Assembly (NCBI RefSeq): GCF_000731095.1
Contig: NZ_JMTZ01000021.1
Location: forward strand, 124,001-188,000
Reading direction: 5' to 3'
Source: Lysobacter antibioticus
GTDB taxonomy: Bacteria > Pseudomonadota > Gammaproteobacteria > Xanthomonadales > Xanthomonadaceae
DNA length: 64,000 bases
In this document: positions 19,109 to 31,371 of the stretch, in pieces
How the letters are laid out: every line of letters starts with the position of its first letter
Numbering within the stretch: the stretch's first letter is position 1
The notes under the pieces: model-generated
What the model was told of the DNA's origin: nothing
What the model saw: only the letters and a program-made list of their open reading frames with translations
Database searches by the model: none
Program-made: the position numbers and the translations under genes

Positions 19109-20550
19109 GCACCGCACTTCGCCGCCGCCTGCAACACACCGGCGACCTGGCCAAGGCCTTCCCGCGCGTGCACTTCGTCGGCATCGGCGGCACCGGCATG
19201 AGCGGGATAGCGGAAGTCATGTGCACGCTCGGCTATCAGGTGTCGGGCTCGGACATGGCCGACAACGCGGTGACCCGCCGGCTCGAGGCGATGGGCGTCA
19301 GCGTCCACCGCGGCCACGCCGCGGCCAACGTGCTGGGCACCGACTGCGTGGTGGTGTCGAGCGCGATCAAGCGCGACAACCCCGAACTGATGGAAGCGCG
19401 CGCCCAGCGCATTCCGGTGGTGCCGCGCGCCGAGATGCTGGCCGAGCTGATGCGCTTCCGCCGCGGCATCGCCGTGGCCGGCACCCACGGCAAGACCACC
19501 ACCACTTCGCTGACCGCCAGCGTGCTGGCCGAAGGCGGGATCGACCCGACCTTCGTGATCGGCGGCAAGCTGCTCGCCGCCGGCGCCAACGCCGGCCTCG
19601 GCGGCGGCCAGTGGCTGGTCGCCGAAGCCGACGAAAGCGACGGCAGCTTCCTGCGCCTGAACCCGCAGATCGCCATCGTCACCAACATCGACGCCGATCA
19701 CCTGGAAAACTACGGCGGCGATTTCGCCAAGGTCCAGGCCGCGTTCGAGGAATTCCTGCACCGCCTGCCGTTCTACGGCCTGGCCGTGTTGTGCATCGAC
19801 GACGCCAACGTCGCCCGGCTCGCTGCCGAGACGCCGCGTCACGTGATGACCTACGGTTTCGACGAGACCGCCGACGTGCGCGCCGAAGACGTCACTCAGC
19901 GCGGCGGGGCGATGTACTTCACCCTGTGCCTGCCGGACGCTTCGCGCACCGCGGTGACCCTGGCGCTGCCGGGCCGTCACAACGTGCTCAACTCGCTCGC
20001 CGCCGCTTCGGTGGCCTGGCAGCTCGGAGTGCAGGCCGACGCGATCGCGCGCGCGCTGGAGAAATTCGAAGGCATCGGCCGCCGCTTCAACCTGCTTGCC
20101 GAACTGCGCACCGACAAGGGCGCCGTGGTGCAACTGGTCGACGACTACGGCCATCACCCGAAAGAGCTCGAAGCGGTGTTCGCCGCGGCGCGCGGCGGCT
20201 GGCCGGACAAGCGCCTGGTGGTGGCCTTCCAGCCGCATCGTTACAGCCGCACCCGCGACCTGTTCGACGACTTCGCCGCGGTGCTGTCCTCGGTCGATGC
20301 CCTGGTGCTGACCGAGGTCTATCCGGCCGGCGAGGCGCCGATCGCCGGCGCCGACGCCAAGTCGCTGGCGCGCGCGATCCGCGCGCGCGGCCGCATCGAT
20401 CCAGTCGTGGTCAGCGGTGCCGGCGATCTCGCCGGCGTGCTGCCCGACGTACTCAACGACGGGGATCTGTTGTTGCTGATGGGCGCCGGCGACATCGGCG
20501 CGGCCGCGCAGCAGCTCGCCAGCCATGGTTTCCAGGGAGAATCGAAGTGA
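19105..20550 (+). CDS. murC: UDP-N-acetylmuramate:L-alanine ligase
   Basis: First amino-acid ligase of the stem peptide, ATP-dependent, cytosolic. Length 481, normal. Seen: the N-terminal UDP-binding loop [13 protein letters not shown] near 27-39, [10 protein letters not shown], the P-loop GTHGKTT at 126-132, [20 protein letters not shown], and the C-terminal DDYGHHPKE with FQPHRYSRT. Ends in a GTGA overlap with ddl. Confidence 0.97.
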   Translation: MSTALRRRLQHTGDLAKAFPRVHFVGIGGTGMSGIAEVMCTLGYQVSGSDMADNAVTRRLEAMGVSVHRGHAAANVLGTDCVVVSSAIKRDNPELMEARAQRIPVVPRAEMLAELMRFRRGIAVAGTHGKTTTTSLTASVLAEGGIDPTFVIGGKLLAAGANAGLGGGQWLVAEADESDGSFLRLNPQIAIVTNIDADHLENYGGDFAKVQAAFEEFLHRLPFYGLAVLCIDDANVARLAAETPRHVMTYGFDETADVRAEDVTQRGGAMYFTLCLPDASRTAVTLALPGRHNVLNSLAAASVAWQLGVQADAIARALEKFEGIGRRFNLLAELRTDKGAVVQLVDDYGHHPKELEAVFAAARGGWPDKRLVVAFQPHRYSRTRDLFDDFAAVLSSVDALVLTEVYPAGEAPIAGADAKSLARAIRARGRIDPVVVSGAGDLAGVLPDVLNDGDLLLLMGAGDIGAAAQQLASHGFQGESK

Positions 20551-21548
20551 GCGTGGTGAGTCCGCAGTTCGCGCCGTTGCGCGTCACCGACCCGGCCGTG
20601 TTCGGCCGCGTCGCCGTGCTCATGGGCGGCACCAGCGCCGAGCGCGAAGTGTCGCTGGATTCCGGGCGCGGCGTGCTGGAAGCGCTGCGTTCGCGCGGGG
20701 TCGATGCGTTCGCGGTCGACGGCATCCCGGCGTTGATGGACACCATCCGCGCCGGCGGCGTCGACCGCGTCTTCAACATCCTCCACGGCAACAAGGGCGG
20801 CGGCGAAGACGGCGTGCTGCAGGGCGTGCTGGAAGCGCTCGGCGTGCCGTATACGGGTTCGGACGTGCTCGGCTCGGCGCTGGCGATGGACAAGATCCGC
20901 ACCAAGCAGGTGTGGATGTCGACCGGCCTGCCGACCCCGCGCTACAAGCGCGTCGCCAAGGGCGACGACGTCCATGCGGCGGCGCGCGAGATCGGCCTGC
21001 CGGTGATCATCAAGCCCTCCAGCGAAGGCTCCAGCGTCGGCGTGTCGCGCGTGCTCAAGGACGCCGACATCGACGAGGCCGTGGCGCTCGCCGCGCGCTA
21101 TCCGGGCGAGATGTTGATGGAGCAGATGGTGATCGGCGACGAGCTGACCGTGGCCGTGCTGGTCAACGGCGAGGGCTATACCGCGCTGCCGTCGATCCGC
21201 ATCGTGCCGAAGGGCGAGTGGTACGACTACCACGCCAAGTACATCGCCGACGACACCCAGTACCTGTGTCCGGGCCTGGACGGCGCCGACGAAGCCGAGA
21301 TCCGCCGGCTGGCGATGGAAGCCTTCGTCGCCGCGGGTTGCAAGGGCTGGGGCCGGGTCGACGTGATGCGCGACCGCAACAGCGGCCAGCTGTATCTGAT
21401 CGAGGTCAACACCGCGCCGGGCATGACCAGCCACTCGCTGGTGCCGAAGGCCGCGCGCCAGGTCGGTATCGATTACGACGAACTGTGCTGGCGTGTGCTC
21501 GAAGCCACCGTGGTCGCGCCGCCCGCCGTAGGAGGTGACGCGGCGTGA
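20547..21548 (+). CDS. ddl: D-alanine:D-alanine ligase
   Basis: ATP-grasp enzyme making D-Ala-D-Ala for MurF. The 333-residue protein starts at a GTG inside the murC stop (GTGA). Seen: [17 protein letters not shown] near the N-terminus, [14 protein letters not shown], the ATP-grasp loop [12 protein letters not shown], and [15 protein letters not shown] at the catalytic metal site. There is an N-terminal addition of about 17 residues before the first beta strand. Ends in a GTGA overlap with ftsQ. Confidence 0.96.
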   Translation: MSVVSPQFAPLRVTDPAVFGRVAVLMGGTSAEREVSLDSGRGVLEALRSRGVDAFAVDGIPALMDTIRAGGVDRVFNILHGNKGGGEDGVLQGVLEALGVPYTGSDVLGSALAMDKIRTKQVWMSTGLPTPRYKRVAKGDDVHAAAREIGLPVIIKPSSEGSSVGVSRVLKDADIDEAVALAARYPGEMLMEQMVIGDELTVAVLVNGEGYTALPSIRIVPKGEWYDYHAKYIADDTQYLCPGLDGADEAEIRRLAMEAFVAAGCKGWGRVDVMRDRNSGQLYLIEVNTAPGMTSHSLVPKAARQVGIDYDELCWRVLEATVVAPPAVGGDAA

Positions 21549-22285
21549 ACGCCATGCTCCGCCTCGTCGGATGGTTGCTTGCGCTGACCTTGGTCGCGCT
21601 GCCGGTCGTCGCCGTGCTCAACGGCTGGGTCGGCGCGAACCAATGGCCGCTCAAGCGCCTGCGCGTGACCGGCGAGTTCGAGCGGGTGGATGCGGCGTCG
21701 TTGCGCAAGACTTTGTTGCCGTATGCGCAGCGCGGTTTCTTCGCGGTGGATCTGGCGGCCGCGCAGGACTCGGTCGCCAAGTTGCCGTGGGTCGAGCATG
21801 CCGAAGTGCGCAAGCGCTGGCCCGACGTGCTGGAAGTCAGCGTGATCGAACACAAGCCGTTCGCGCGCTGGGGCAAGGACCAGTTGCTGTCGGAGCAGGG
21901 ACGCCTGTTCCCGGTCGACGGCATCCAGGTGCCGGACGGTCTGCCTCAGTTCGGCGGGCCCGACGCGCGGGTCGCCGACGTGGTCGCGCTCTACAACGAG
22001 TCGCGCGAGCTGTTCGCCCCGGTCGGCATGGACGTAAGGCAGGTCGAGGTGGACCAGCGCGGCAGTTGGACGCTCGGTCTGGGCAACGGCGCGCAGATCG
22101 TGGTCGGACGCAGCGAAGCGCGCGCCCGCCTGGGCCGCTTCGTCAGGTTGTTGCCGCAGTTGTTGGCCCAGCGCGTGCAAGTGCTCGCGCGCGCCGATCT
22201 TCGTTATACCAATGGTTTTTCGCTGTCCTGGGCGCCCGTGCAGGCACCCGAGGCGGCACCGAAACAGCAGCAAGGACAGTCATGA
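21545..22285 (+). CDS. ftsQ: Cell division protein FtsQ
   Basis: Bitopic divisome scaffold that recruits FtsL/FtsB and links early and late division proteins. The 246-residue protein has a short cytoplasmic N-terminus, one membrane helix at about 8-26, a POTRA domain starting at [15 protein letters not shown], the family motif [19 protein letters not shown], and the FtsQ beta domain ending near [11 protein letters not shown], then a polar Gln/Ala tail. GTG start within the ddl stop; ATGA overlap with ftsA. Confidence 0.94.
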   Translation: MNAMLRLVGWLLALTLVALPVVAVLNGWVGANQWPLKRLRVTGEFERVDAASLRKTLLPYAQRGFFAVDLAAAQDSVAKLPWVEHAEVRKRWPDVLEVSVIEHKPFARWGKDQLLSEQGRLFPVDGIQVPDGLPQFGGPDARVADVVALYNESRELFAPVGMDVRQVEVDQRGSWTLGLGNGAQIVVGRSEARARLGRFVRLLPQLLAQRVQVLARADLRYTNGFSLSWAPVQAPEAAPKQQQGQS

Positions 22286-23532
22286 ACCGCAAAGGCGACA
22301 AGTCGCTGATCGTAGGCCTCGACATCGGCACCTCCAAGGTGGTGGCGCTGGTGGGCGAGTACACGCCTTCGGACGGCCGGCCCGGCACTCCGATCGAAGT
22401 CATCGGCATCGGCTCGCACGAATCGCGCGGTCTCAAGCGCGGCGTCGTGGTCGACATCGAATCGACGGTGCAGTCGATCCAGCGCGCGATCGAGGAAGCC
22501 GAGCTGATGGCCGGCTGCGAGATCCGCTCGGTCTACGCCTCGATTTCCGGCAACCACATCCAGTGCCGCAACTCGCAGGGCATCGCGCCGATCCGCGACG
22601 GCGAGGTCACTTACGGCGATCTCGACCGCGTGCTCGAAGCGGCCAAGGCGGTGGCGATTCCGGCCGACCAGAAGATCCTGCATGCGATCCCGCGCGACTA
22701 CGTGCTCGACGATTCGCAGGAAGGCATCCGCAACCCGGTCGGCATGACCGGCGTGCGCCTGGAAGTGCACGCGCATCTGGTCGTGTGCGCGCAGTCGGCC
22801 GCGGCCAACATCAGCAAGTGCGTGCAGCGCTGCGGACTGCAGGTCGACGACCTGATCCTCGGCGTGCTCGCTTCGAGCAATGCCGTGCTGACCAGCGACG
22901 AGCGCGAGCTCGGCGTGGTCCTGGTCGACATCGGCGCCGGCACCACCGACATCGCGGTGTTCGTGCAGGGCGCGATCGCCCACAGCGCGAGCCTGCCGAT
23001 CGCCGGCGACAAGGTCACCGAAGACATCGCCCACATGCTGCGCACGCCGACCCCGGAAGCCGAGCAGATCAAGGTCCGCTACGCCTGCGCTTTGGCGCAG
23101 ATGGCGACGGCCGAGGAATCGATCCAGGTGCCGAGCGTCGGCGACCGCCCGCCGCGGCGCATGCCGCGTCACTCGCTGGCGCAAGCGGTGCAGGCGCGTT
23201 ACGAGGAAATCTTCGAAATGATCCAGGCCGAACTGCGCCGCTCGGGTTTCGAGCATCACGTGCGCGCCGGCATGGTCCTGACCGGCGGCGCCTCGAAGAT
23301 GGAAGGCGTGGTCGAGCTGGCCGAGGAAATGCTGCAGATGCCAGTGCGCGTGGGCATTCCGCAGCACGTCACCGGCCTGGGCGAAGTGGTCGGCAACCCG
23401 GTCCACGCGACCGGCGTCGGGCTGCTGCTGATGGGCAGCCAGATTGAGAACCCGCGCCGTCCGGTGATCTCCACCGGTCGCGCCGGCAGCTTCTTCAACA
23501 AGATCAAGAACTGGTATCGCGGCGAGTTCTGA
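22282..23532 (+). CDS. ftsA: Cell division protein FtsA
   Basis: Actin-like ATPase that tethers FtsZ to the inner membrane. The 416-residue protein shows the phosphate-1 loop LDIGTSKVVALVGE at about 13-26, the 1C subdomain, the phosphate-2 loop VDIGAGTTDIAVF, the adenosine motif LTGGASKMEG, and a C-terminal amphipathic helix (SFFNKIKNWYRGEF) for membrane binding. Start chosen at the ATG in the ftsQ stop. Unlike other junctions in the cluster, it is separated from the next gene by 300 bases of repeat. Confidence 0.97.
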   Translation: MNRKGDKSLIVGLDIGTSKVVALVGEYTPSDGRPGTPIEVIGIGSHESRGLKRGVVVDIESTVQSIQRAIEEAELMAGCEIRSVYASISGNHIQCRNSQGIAPIRDGEVTYGDLDRVLEAAKAVAIPADQKILHAIPRDYVLDDSQEGIRNPVGMTGVRLEVHAHLVVCAQSAAANISKCVQRCGLQVDDLILGVLASSNAVLTSDERELGVVLVDIGAGTTDIAVFVQGAIAHSASLPIAGDKVTEDIAHMLRTPTPEAEQIKVRYACALAQMATAEESIQVPSVGDRPPRRMPRHSLAQAVQARYEEIFEMIQAELRRSGFEHHVRAGMVLTGGASKMEGVVELAEEMLQMPVRVGIPQHVTGLGEVVGNPVHATGVGLLLMGSQIENPRRPVISTGRAGSFFNKIKNWYRGEF

Positions 23533-23535
23533 CGG

Positions 23536-23813
23536 CCGGGATTCGAGAGCCGGGAGTTGGGATTCGGGAATCGTAAAGGCAACAGCAATAAGCACGAGCA
23601 ACAGCACTGGCAGGTTGTGGCAACGGCAGTAGCGGTAAACGAGTAGCGAAACGTCGGAGAGGACGGCATCGAGACCAAGGCTTCGCTTTTTGCGAATCCC
23701 GAATCCCGATTCCCGATTCCCGGCAGAAAAAAACCAAAAACGTCGGAGAGGACGGCATCGAGACCAGGGCTTCGCTTTTACGAATCCCGAATCCCGATTC
23801 CCGAATCCCGGCA
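23536..23813. repeat. GGGAATC inverted repeat with a tandemly duplicated arm, ftsA-ftsZ gap
   Basis: The 300-base gap holds one repeat element. The left arm (23536-23578) contains GGGATTCGGGAATCG-type heptamers. The right arm occurs twice as a ~77-base direct repeat (23649-23725 and 23738-23813). Each copy has AACGTCGGAGAGGACGGCAT, then GAGACCARGGCTTCGCTTTT, then the CGAATCCCGA heptamers. The two right-hand copies are nearly identical, so the duplication is recent. No gene is seen between. Confidence 0.85.
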
Positions 23814-23832
23814 CTAATAAGAGGACGAGGAC

Positions 23833-25053
23833 ATGGCACATTTCGAACTGGTTGAAAAAATGGCCCCGAACGCGGTCATCAAGGTCGTTGGCGTGGGCGG
23901 CGGCGGCGGTAACGCCGTGGCGCACATGGTCAGCGGCAACGTCGACGGCGTGGAGTTCATCACCGCCAACACCGACGCGCAGGCGATCAAGAACTGCGGC
24001 GCCAAGCTGCAGCTACAGCTCGGCAGCAACGTCACCAAGGGCCTGGGCGCAGGCGCGAATCCGGAGGTCGGCCGCCAAGCCGCGCTGGAAGATCGCGAAC
24101 GCATCATGGACGCGCTGACCGGCGCCGACATGGTCTTCATCACCGCCGGCATGGGCGGCGGCACCGGCACTGGCGCGGCGCCGGTCGTGGCCCAACTCGC
24201 CAAGGAGATGGGCATCCTGACCGTCGCGGTCGTCACCAAGCCGTTCCCGTTCGAAGGCCGCCGCCGCATGCAGGTCGCGCTGAAGGGCATCGAAGAGCTG
24301 TCGCACCACTGCGATTCGCTGATCACCATCCCGAACGAGAAGCTGATCACCGTGCTCGGCCGCAACGCGACCATGATCCAGGCCTTCCGTGCCGCCAACG
24401 ACGTGCTGCTCGGCGCCGTGCAGGGCATCGCCGACCTGATCGTGCGTCCGGGCCTGATCAACGTCGACTTCGCCGACGTGCGCACGGTCATGAGCGAGAT
24501 GGGTCTGGCGATGATGGGCACCGGCGCCGCACGCGGCGACGACCGCGCCCAGGCCGCGGCCGAATCGGCGATCCAGAACCCGCTGCTCGACGACGTCAAC
24601 CTGGCCGGCGCCAACGGCATCCTGGTCAACATCACCGCCGGTCCGGACTTCACCATGGCCGAGTTCGACGAAGTCGGCCGCACCATCGAGAACTTCGCTT
24701 CCGAAGACGCGACGGTGGTCATCGGCACCGTGCTCGACCCGGACATGCAGGACGAGGTCAAGGTCACCGTGGTCGCCACCGGCCTCAACCGCGTCGCCGC
24801 CAAGCAGTCGGTGCGCGGTCACGGCCACGACCGCGAATCGCAGCGCGCGCCGATCCAGCTGGTGCGCAACGCGACCACCGGCCAGCCGGAGTTCTCGGCG
24901 ATGGACGATGTCGGCCATGCGCCGATGCCGAGCTTCGGCGGCAGCCTGCGCGGCAGCTCGCGCCAGGAACCGACCGGCCCGGCCGTGGCGGACTTCGGCA
25001 GCGACAACAGCTACCTGGACATCCCGGCGTTCCTGCGCCGCCAGGCGGATTGA
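23833..25053 (+). CDS. ftsZ: Cell division protein FtsZ
   Basis: Tubulin-like GTPase that forms the Z ring. The 406-residue protein has the N-terminal GVGGGGGNAV loop at about 20-29, the tubulin signature GGGTGTG at 108-114, the T7 loop region NVDFADVRTVM, a linker of about 55 residues, and the conserved C-terminal peptide DIPAFLRRQAD that binds FtsA and ZipA. A good ribosome site (AAGAGGACGAGG) precedes the ATG. Being cut off from ftsA by the repeat, it may have extra promoters within upstream genes, as known for ftsZ elsewhere. Confidence 0.98.
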   Translation: MAHFELVEKMAPNAVIKVVGVGGGGGNAVAHMVSGNVDGVEFITANTDAQAIKNCGAKLQLQLGSNVTKGLGAGANPEVGRQAALEDRERIMDALTGADMVFITAGMGGGTGTGAAPVVAQLAKEMGILTVAVVTKPFPFEGRRRMQVALKGIEELSHHCDSLITIPNEKLITVLGRNATMIQAFRAANDVLLGAVQGIADLIVRPGLINVDFADVRTVMSEMGLAMMGTGAARGDDRAQAAAESAIQNPLLDDVNLAGANGILVNITAGPDFTMAEFDEVGRTIENFASEDATVVIGTVLDPDMQDEVKVTVVATGLNRVAAKQSVRGHGHDRESQRAPIQLVRNATTGQPEFSAMDDVGHAPMPSFGGSLRGSSRQEPTGPAVADFGSDNSYLDIPAFLRRQAD

Positions 25054-25065
25054 AGCGTTGGAGCC

Positions 25066-25140
25066 AGGAATGAGTGGGCAGGAGTGAGAAACGAGTAGGG
25101 CGGCTTTCGCTCACTCCTCACTGTTCTCGACTCGTTCCTG
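25066..25140. repeat. Inverted repeat of AGGAGTGAG/ACGAGT type after ftsZ
   Basis: AGGAATGAGTGGGCAGGAGT and GAGAAACGAGTAG face CTCACTCCTCACTGTTCTCG and ACTCGTTCCTG, a different heptamer-like family from the GGGAATC elements but built the same way (short G-rich repeats, then their reverse complement). Confidence 0.65.
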
Positions 25141-25189
25141 CTTCAAGGAACACCCTCGGGCCGGACTCGTCCCCGGCCTCAGGCATCTT

Positions 25190-25218
25190 GCCCCCGCGCC
25201 CCGGCGCAGGGGGCTTTT
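25190..25218 (+). terminator. Probable Rho-independent terminator after ftsZ
   Basis: GCCCCCGCGCC and GGCGCAGGGGGC form an imperfect GC-rich hairpin followed by TTTT. The T-run is short, so termination may be partial and allow some read-through into lpxC. Confidence 0.5.
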
Positions 25219-25305
25219 GGGCCGGTCGGCCCTACCCCTCGGGGCGGTCGACCGGTCAGTTTGACGAACGCTGTTGACAACGGCGGGACACTGTGTCCTT
25301 TCCGT

Positions 25306-25333
25306 TCAGGTTCAGGGTTGCGCGTGCTAATCT
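25306..25333 (+). promoter_or_regulatory. Possible lpxC promoter with extended -10
   Basis: TGCTAATCT (TG one base before TAATCT at 25328-25333) is an extended -10. The -35 TTCAGG at about 25305-25310 is weak. A second -35-like TTGACA at 25274-25279 has no good -10 partner. The leader to lpxC would be about 105 bases. Confidence 0.35.
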
Positions 25334-25445
25334 TGCGCGGCTTCGTTTCACCCCCATCCAGTGGTCGGTCCCCTTCGCGTCCGCAGGCTTTGCGGACCGA
25401 TGCCGACACCAACACTCCATGTCCGCGGAAAGTCTCCCCACGACC

Positions 25446-26354
25446 ATGCTGCGTCAGCGCACCCTCAAGAATGTGATCCGCGCCACCGGCGTGGGCCTGC
25501 ACAGCGGCGAGAAGGTTTTTCTCACCCTGCGCCCGGCGCCGACCGATACCGGCATCGTGTTCCGCCGCGTCGATCTCGACCCGGTGGTGGAGCTGCCTGC
25601 GCGCGCCGACCTGGTCACCGAGACCACTCTGTGCACGGGCCTGACCTACGGCGCCGGCAAGGTCATGACGGTCGAACACTTGCTGTCGGCGATGGCCGGG
25701 CTCGGCATCGACAATTGCTATGTCGAACTGTCGGCACCGGAAGTGCCGATCATGGACGGCTCGGCCGGTCCGTTCGTGTTCCTGCTGCAGTCGGCGGGCA
25801 TCGCCGAGCAGGACGCGCCCAAGCGCTTCATCCGCATCAAGCATCCGGTCGAGGTGCGCGACGGCGACAAGGTCGCCCGTTTCGAGCCCTTCGACGGTTT
25901 CCGCCTGGGTTTCACCGTGGTCTTCGACCATCCGGCGATTCCGGCGGCGCAGTCGCGCGCGCAGGTCGAGTTTTCGACCGAGAACTACATCCGCGAAGTC
26001 AGCCGCGCCCGCACCTTCGGCTTTATGCGCGACCTGGAATACATGCGCGAGCGCAACCTCGGCCTTGGCGGCTCGATGGACAATGCGATTGTGCTCGACG
26101 AGTTCCGCGTGCTCAACGACGACGGCCTGCGTTACGCCGACGAATTCGTCCGCCACAAGATCCTCGACGCGGTCGGCGATCTCTACCTCGCAGGCCACGC
26201 GATCATCGGCGCCTACGAGGGCTACAAGTCCGGCCACGCGCTCAACAATAAGCTCGTGCGCGCCCTGCTGGCCGAACGCTCGGCTTGGGAGCAGGTCACC
26301 TATACCGGCTCGGAGCCGACTCCGGTGGCCTACGGCGAGCCCATTCCGGCCTGA
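25446..26354 (+). CDS. lpxC: UDP-3-O-acyl-N-acetylglucosamine deacetylase
   Basis: Zinc enzyme for the committed step of lipid A synthesis. The 302-residue protein starts [10 protein letters not shown], aligning with the E. coli start, so the in-frame ATG 27 bases upstream is not preferred. Seen: the metal ligands His78 ([11 protein letters not shown]), His237 and Asp241 ([10 protein letters not shown]), the catalytic Glu77, and His264 (KSGHALNN). It closes the dcw cluster, coupling membrane and wall genes as in most gammaproteobacteria. Confidence 0.97.
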   Translation: MLRQRTLKNVIRATGVGLHSGEKVFLTLRPAPTDTGIVFRRVDLDPVVELPARADLVTETTLCTGLTYGAGKVMTVEHLLSAMAGLGIDNCYVELSAPEVPIMDGSAGPFVFLLQSAGIAEQDAPKRFIRIKHPVEVRDGDKVARFEPFDGFRLGFTVVFDHPAIPAAQSRAQVEFSTENYIREVSRARTFGFMRDLEYMRERNLGLGGSMDNAIVLDEFRVLNDDGLRYADEFVRHKILDAVGDLYLAGHAIIGAYEGYKSGHALNNKLVRALLAERSAWEQVTYTGSEPTPVAYGEPIPA

Positions 26355-26659
26355 TTCGGCTTGATTGGGCCTGTTCGGGCCCGATCGGGAACTCGCGCCG
26401 GCCTGATCGGGCCGGGTGCGGAGGCCGGTAAACGGCGCCCGAAACTGAATGCGCGACCGGCGCCCGGCCCGGAAAATCAAGAACGTTAACGCGATCACAC
26501 TCGTGAACGGCGCGTGACGTCTTAACTAATTTCTAACGAAACCTTTCTGAAATGCTTCCGGCTCTTTAACAAAGCCGAGGGGTAGGGCCAGTAGGATTCT
26601 CCGACCCCGGCTCTCGGACCCCCGCCGGTTTGCGTCGACGACGCGGACCGCCCCGAGTG
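26355..26659. other. Convergent intergenic region without a recognised gene
   Basis: 305 bases between the ends of lpxC and dciA. The first part is GC-rich with repeated CCTGATCGGGCC-like blocks. About 26475-26575 is clearly AT-richer (AACGTTAAC, TTAACTAATTTCTAACG, CTTTAACAAAG) and is followed by a weak CGGCT/AGCCG hairpin. I see no reading frame, tRNA or clear terminator. Confidence 0.4.
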
Positions 26660-27106
26660 TCAGCCGGCGTCGCTGGGCCCTGACGGATCAGGTTTCTTCA
26701 GCGATGCCAGCGCGGCTTGCAGCGCTTCTTGCGTCGCAGCCGACATGGGTTTGGCCTTCCTCACCGGCGCTGCCGCCGGCATGGGAATCGTCGTCTTGAC
26801 GACGAATTCGGCCGCTTCCAGCCCGACGGATCGGGCTGCGTCGAGCAGTTCCGGAGCTGCGAGCCTCAATTTGGCGCGCCACACCGGAGCATCGACGACA
26901 TACACGAGCCTGCCGCGTTCGAAATTGGCCAACCGCGCGTGCGCGGCGAGCGAAGGCGGCAGGTAGGGGCGTAACCGACGGTCCAGTTCGTCGAGCCATA
27001 GGGCTCGGCGGATCGGGTTGCCAGCGGGGTCTTCGAGCAGTGCATCCAAGGCGATGCGCGGCTTAGAGGGGCCGCGCGACGGCGGCTTGGGCTTGGAATA
27101 AGACAT
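26660..27106 (-). CDS. dciA: DciA-type replicative helicase loader (DUF721)
   Basis: Small DnaB-loading factor, the ancestral alternative to DnaC. The 148-residue protein has a basic, proline-rich N-terminus (SKPKPPSRGPSKPR), then a KH-like fold region with the family's hydrophobic core and tryptophan (VDAPVWRAKLRLAAPELL). Its tail is Ala/Lys/Pro-rich. An ATG nine bases upstream would give MCP plus this protein and would share the CATG palindrome with the divergent peptidase start; the internal ATG leaves a small gap and is preferred. dciA beside an M23 peptidase and secA is also found in Pseudomonas. Confidence 0.85.
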   Translation of the reverse strand: MSYSKPKPPSRGPSKPRIALDALLEDPAGNPIRRALWLDELDRRLRPYLPPSLAAHARLANFERGRLVYVVDAPVWRAKLRLAAPELLDAARSVGLEAAEFVVKTTIPMPAAAPVRKAKPMSAATQEALQAALASLKKPDPSGPSDAG

Positions 27107-27113
27107 CGGACAC

Positions 27114-28025
27114 ATGACCTATAAAACCATCGTAGACAACACACGAGCCAGGCTGGGCGAGTTCTTCCAGCAGGCCGGACGGATCGGCTCCCGCCGTCCG
27201 GCGCTCGCCATCGCATTGCTGCTCGGCACCGGCGTCAGCATCGGTGCCGGTGCGGGCATCGCCGACAACCGCATGCTACGCGCGCAGTTGACCCAGCAGC
27301 AGGCCCAGATCACCGCGACGCGCCGCGACGCGCAGCGCGAGATCAACGCCCTCGCCGCACGCATGGGCGAATTGCAGGCCGAAGCCAACCGTCTCAACGC
27401 GCTCGGCGAGCGCCTGACCCGGATCGGCCAACTGCAGGACGGCGAGTTCGATTTCGAAAAGCCGGTCGGCGTCGGTGGCGCCGGTCCGGTGCGCGACATG
27501 GCCAAGCCCGAGCTCGACGCCGGCATGGACCTGCTCGATCGCCAGTTCAAGGCCTCCGGCGAACAGCTCTCGGTGCTCGAGTCGCTGCTGTTCAATCGCC
27601 AGGTCGACATGAATGCGGTGCCCTCGCGTGCGCCGATCGCCAACAGCTATATCACCTCCGGCTTCGGCGGCCGTGCCGACCCGTTCAACGGCGGCGCCGC
27701 GTTCCACAAGGGCATCGATTTCGAGGCCGACGTGGGCGACCCGGTGCTGGCTGTGGCCGACGGCGTGGTCAGCTACTCCGGCGTGCGTTCGGGCTACGGC
27801 AACGTGATCGAGATCGACCACGGCAACGGCTACGTGACGCGTTATGCGCACAACTCCAGCCTGCTGCTCAAGGTCGGCGAACTCGTCCGTGCCGGCCAGG
27901 AGATCGCCAAGGCCGGCTCCAGCGGCCGTTCCACCGGCGCCCACGTGCATTTCGAAGTCTGGGAAGGCGGCCGGGTCGTGAACCCGCTCAAGTTCCTCAA
28001 CCAGCAATCCCCGCTGAGGGGGTGA
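27114..28025 (+). CDS. M23 (LytM-type) zinc metallopeptidase, membrane anchored
   Basis: Predicted periplasmic peptidoglycan endopeptidase or divisome regulator. The 303-residue protein has a cytoplasmic N-terminus, a membrane helix at about 27-47, a coiled coil (AQITATRRDAQREINALAAR and on) and an intact LytM domain. Seen there: SGFGGRADPFNGG, the HxxxD ligand motif HKGIDFEAD, and HVHFEVW near the C-terminus. Since both motifs are intact it should be catalytically active, unlike EnvC or NlpD. It starts back to back with dciA. Confidence 0.9.
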   Translation: MTYKTIVDNTRARLGEFFQQAGRIGSRRPALAIALLLGTGVSIGAGAGIADNRMLRAQLTQQQAQITATRRDAQREINALAARMGELQAEANRLNALGERLTRIGQLQDGEFDFEKPVGVGGAGPVRDMAKPELDAGMDLLDRQFKASGEQLSVLESLLFNRQVDMNAVPSRAPIANSYITSGFGGRADPFNGGAAFHKGIDFEADVGDPVLAVADGVVSYSGVRSGYGNVIEIDHGNGYVTRYAHNSSLLLKVGELVRAGQEIAKAGSSGRSTGAHVHFEVWEGGRVVNPLKFLNQQSPLRG

Positions 28026-28035
28026 ACCAAGCCCG

Positions 28036-28209
28036 CTCGCGAGCCACTGGCTCGCGGGCTTGGTGAACGCCCGCCGCGCTGCGGCGGGCTGGGCGAGGAA
28101 AACCAAGCGGGAGCATTCGCTCATCGCTGGCCGATCATCTGCCGAATAGCGATCCCCTCGCGAGCCACTGGCTCGCGGGCCTGTCGAACGCCCGCCGCGC
28201 TGCGGCGGG
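28036..28209. repeat. Duplicated double-palindrome element before secA
   Basis: Two copies (28036-28088 and 28157-28209) share the palindrome GCGAGCCACTGGCTCGC followed by GAACGCCCGCCGCGCTGCGG and CGGG, itself a CCCGCCGC/GCGGCGGG hairpin. The bases after each copy (ACCAAGCGGGAGCATTCG and AACCGAGCGGGAGAGGCATC) are also similar, so the true unit is longer, about 120 bases. From 28210 to 28650 no gene is seen; a TAGAAT -10-like hexamer lies at 28464 without a well-spaced -35. Confidence 0.75.
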
Positions 28210-28650
28210 TCAACCGAGCGGGAGAGGCATCGTCCTGGTCGATGCCCGCTGGCTCGCATACCGACCTGATACGGCTCCACAGCCATCCAAGTCGAAATGC
28301 TTCCCGCGCGGGGCGGTCAATAGCCGGCTGCCGAGTCCGTCCAAACCCGCCGAGCACCGGGCTCGCCCGAGCCCCGGGAATCCGCCGAACTGTGGAATTG
28401 AGCAAAGTCCCACATTCGATCGGCGCACATCCCCCTTGATACCGTTCAGGTCGCCCCCCACGCTAGAATGCGTGTGGCCAAAGACCAGGCTCGATTCGAT
28501 CGGGGGCGCACGGCGCCTCCGATTGCGTTTTCGGGATGCCGAAACGCAAGAACAGGCTGGTCGTCTGGATTCCTGGGGAACTTGCCGGCGGCGGCGCGCT
28601 CTTAAACCGTCCCGCCTGTGCCACCCCGTTCGCTTTACACGGACCCGTTC

Positions 28651-31354
<2,704 letters not shown>

Positions 31355-31371
<17 letters not shown>

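Noticed and set aside
28436-28469. TTGATA ... TAGAAT as a secA promoter
   Set aside because: The gap is 22 bases, too long for sigma-70; no better -35 was found.
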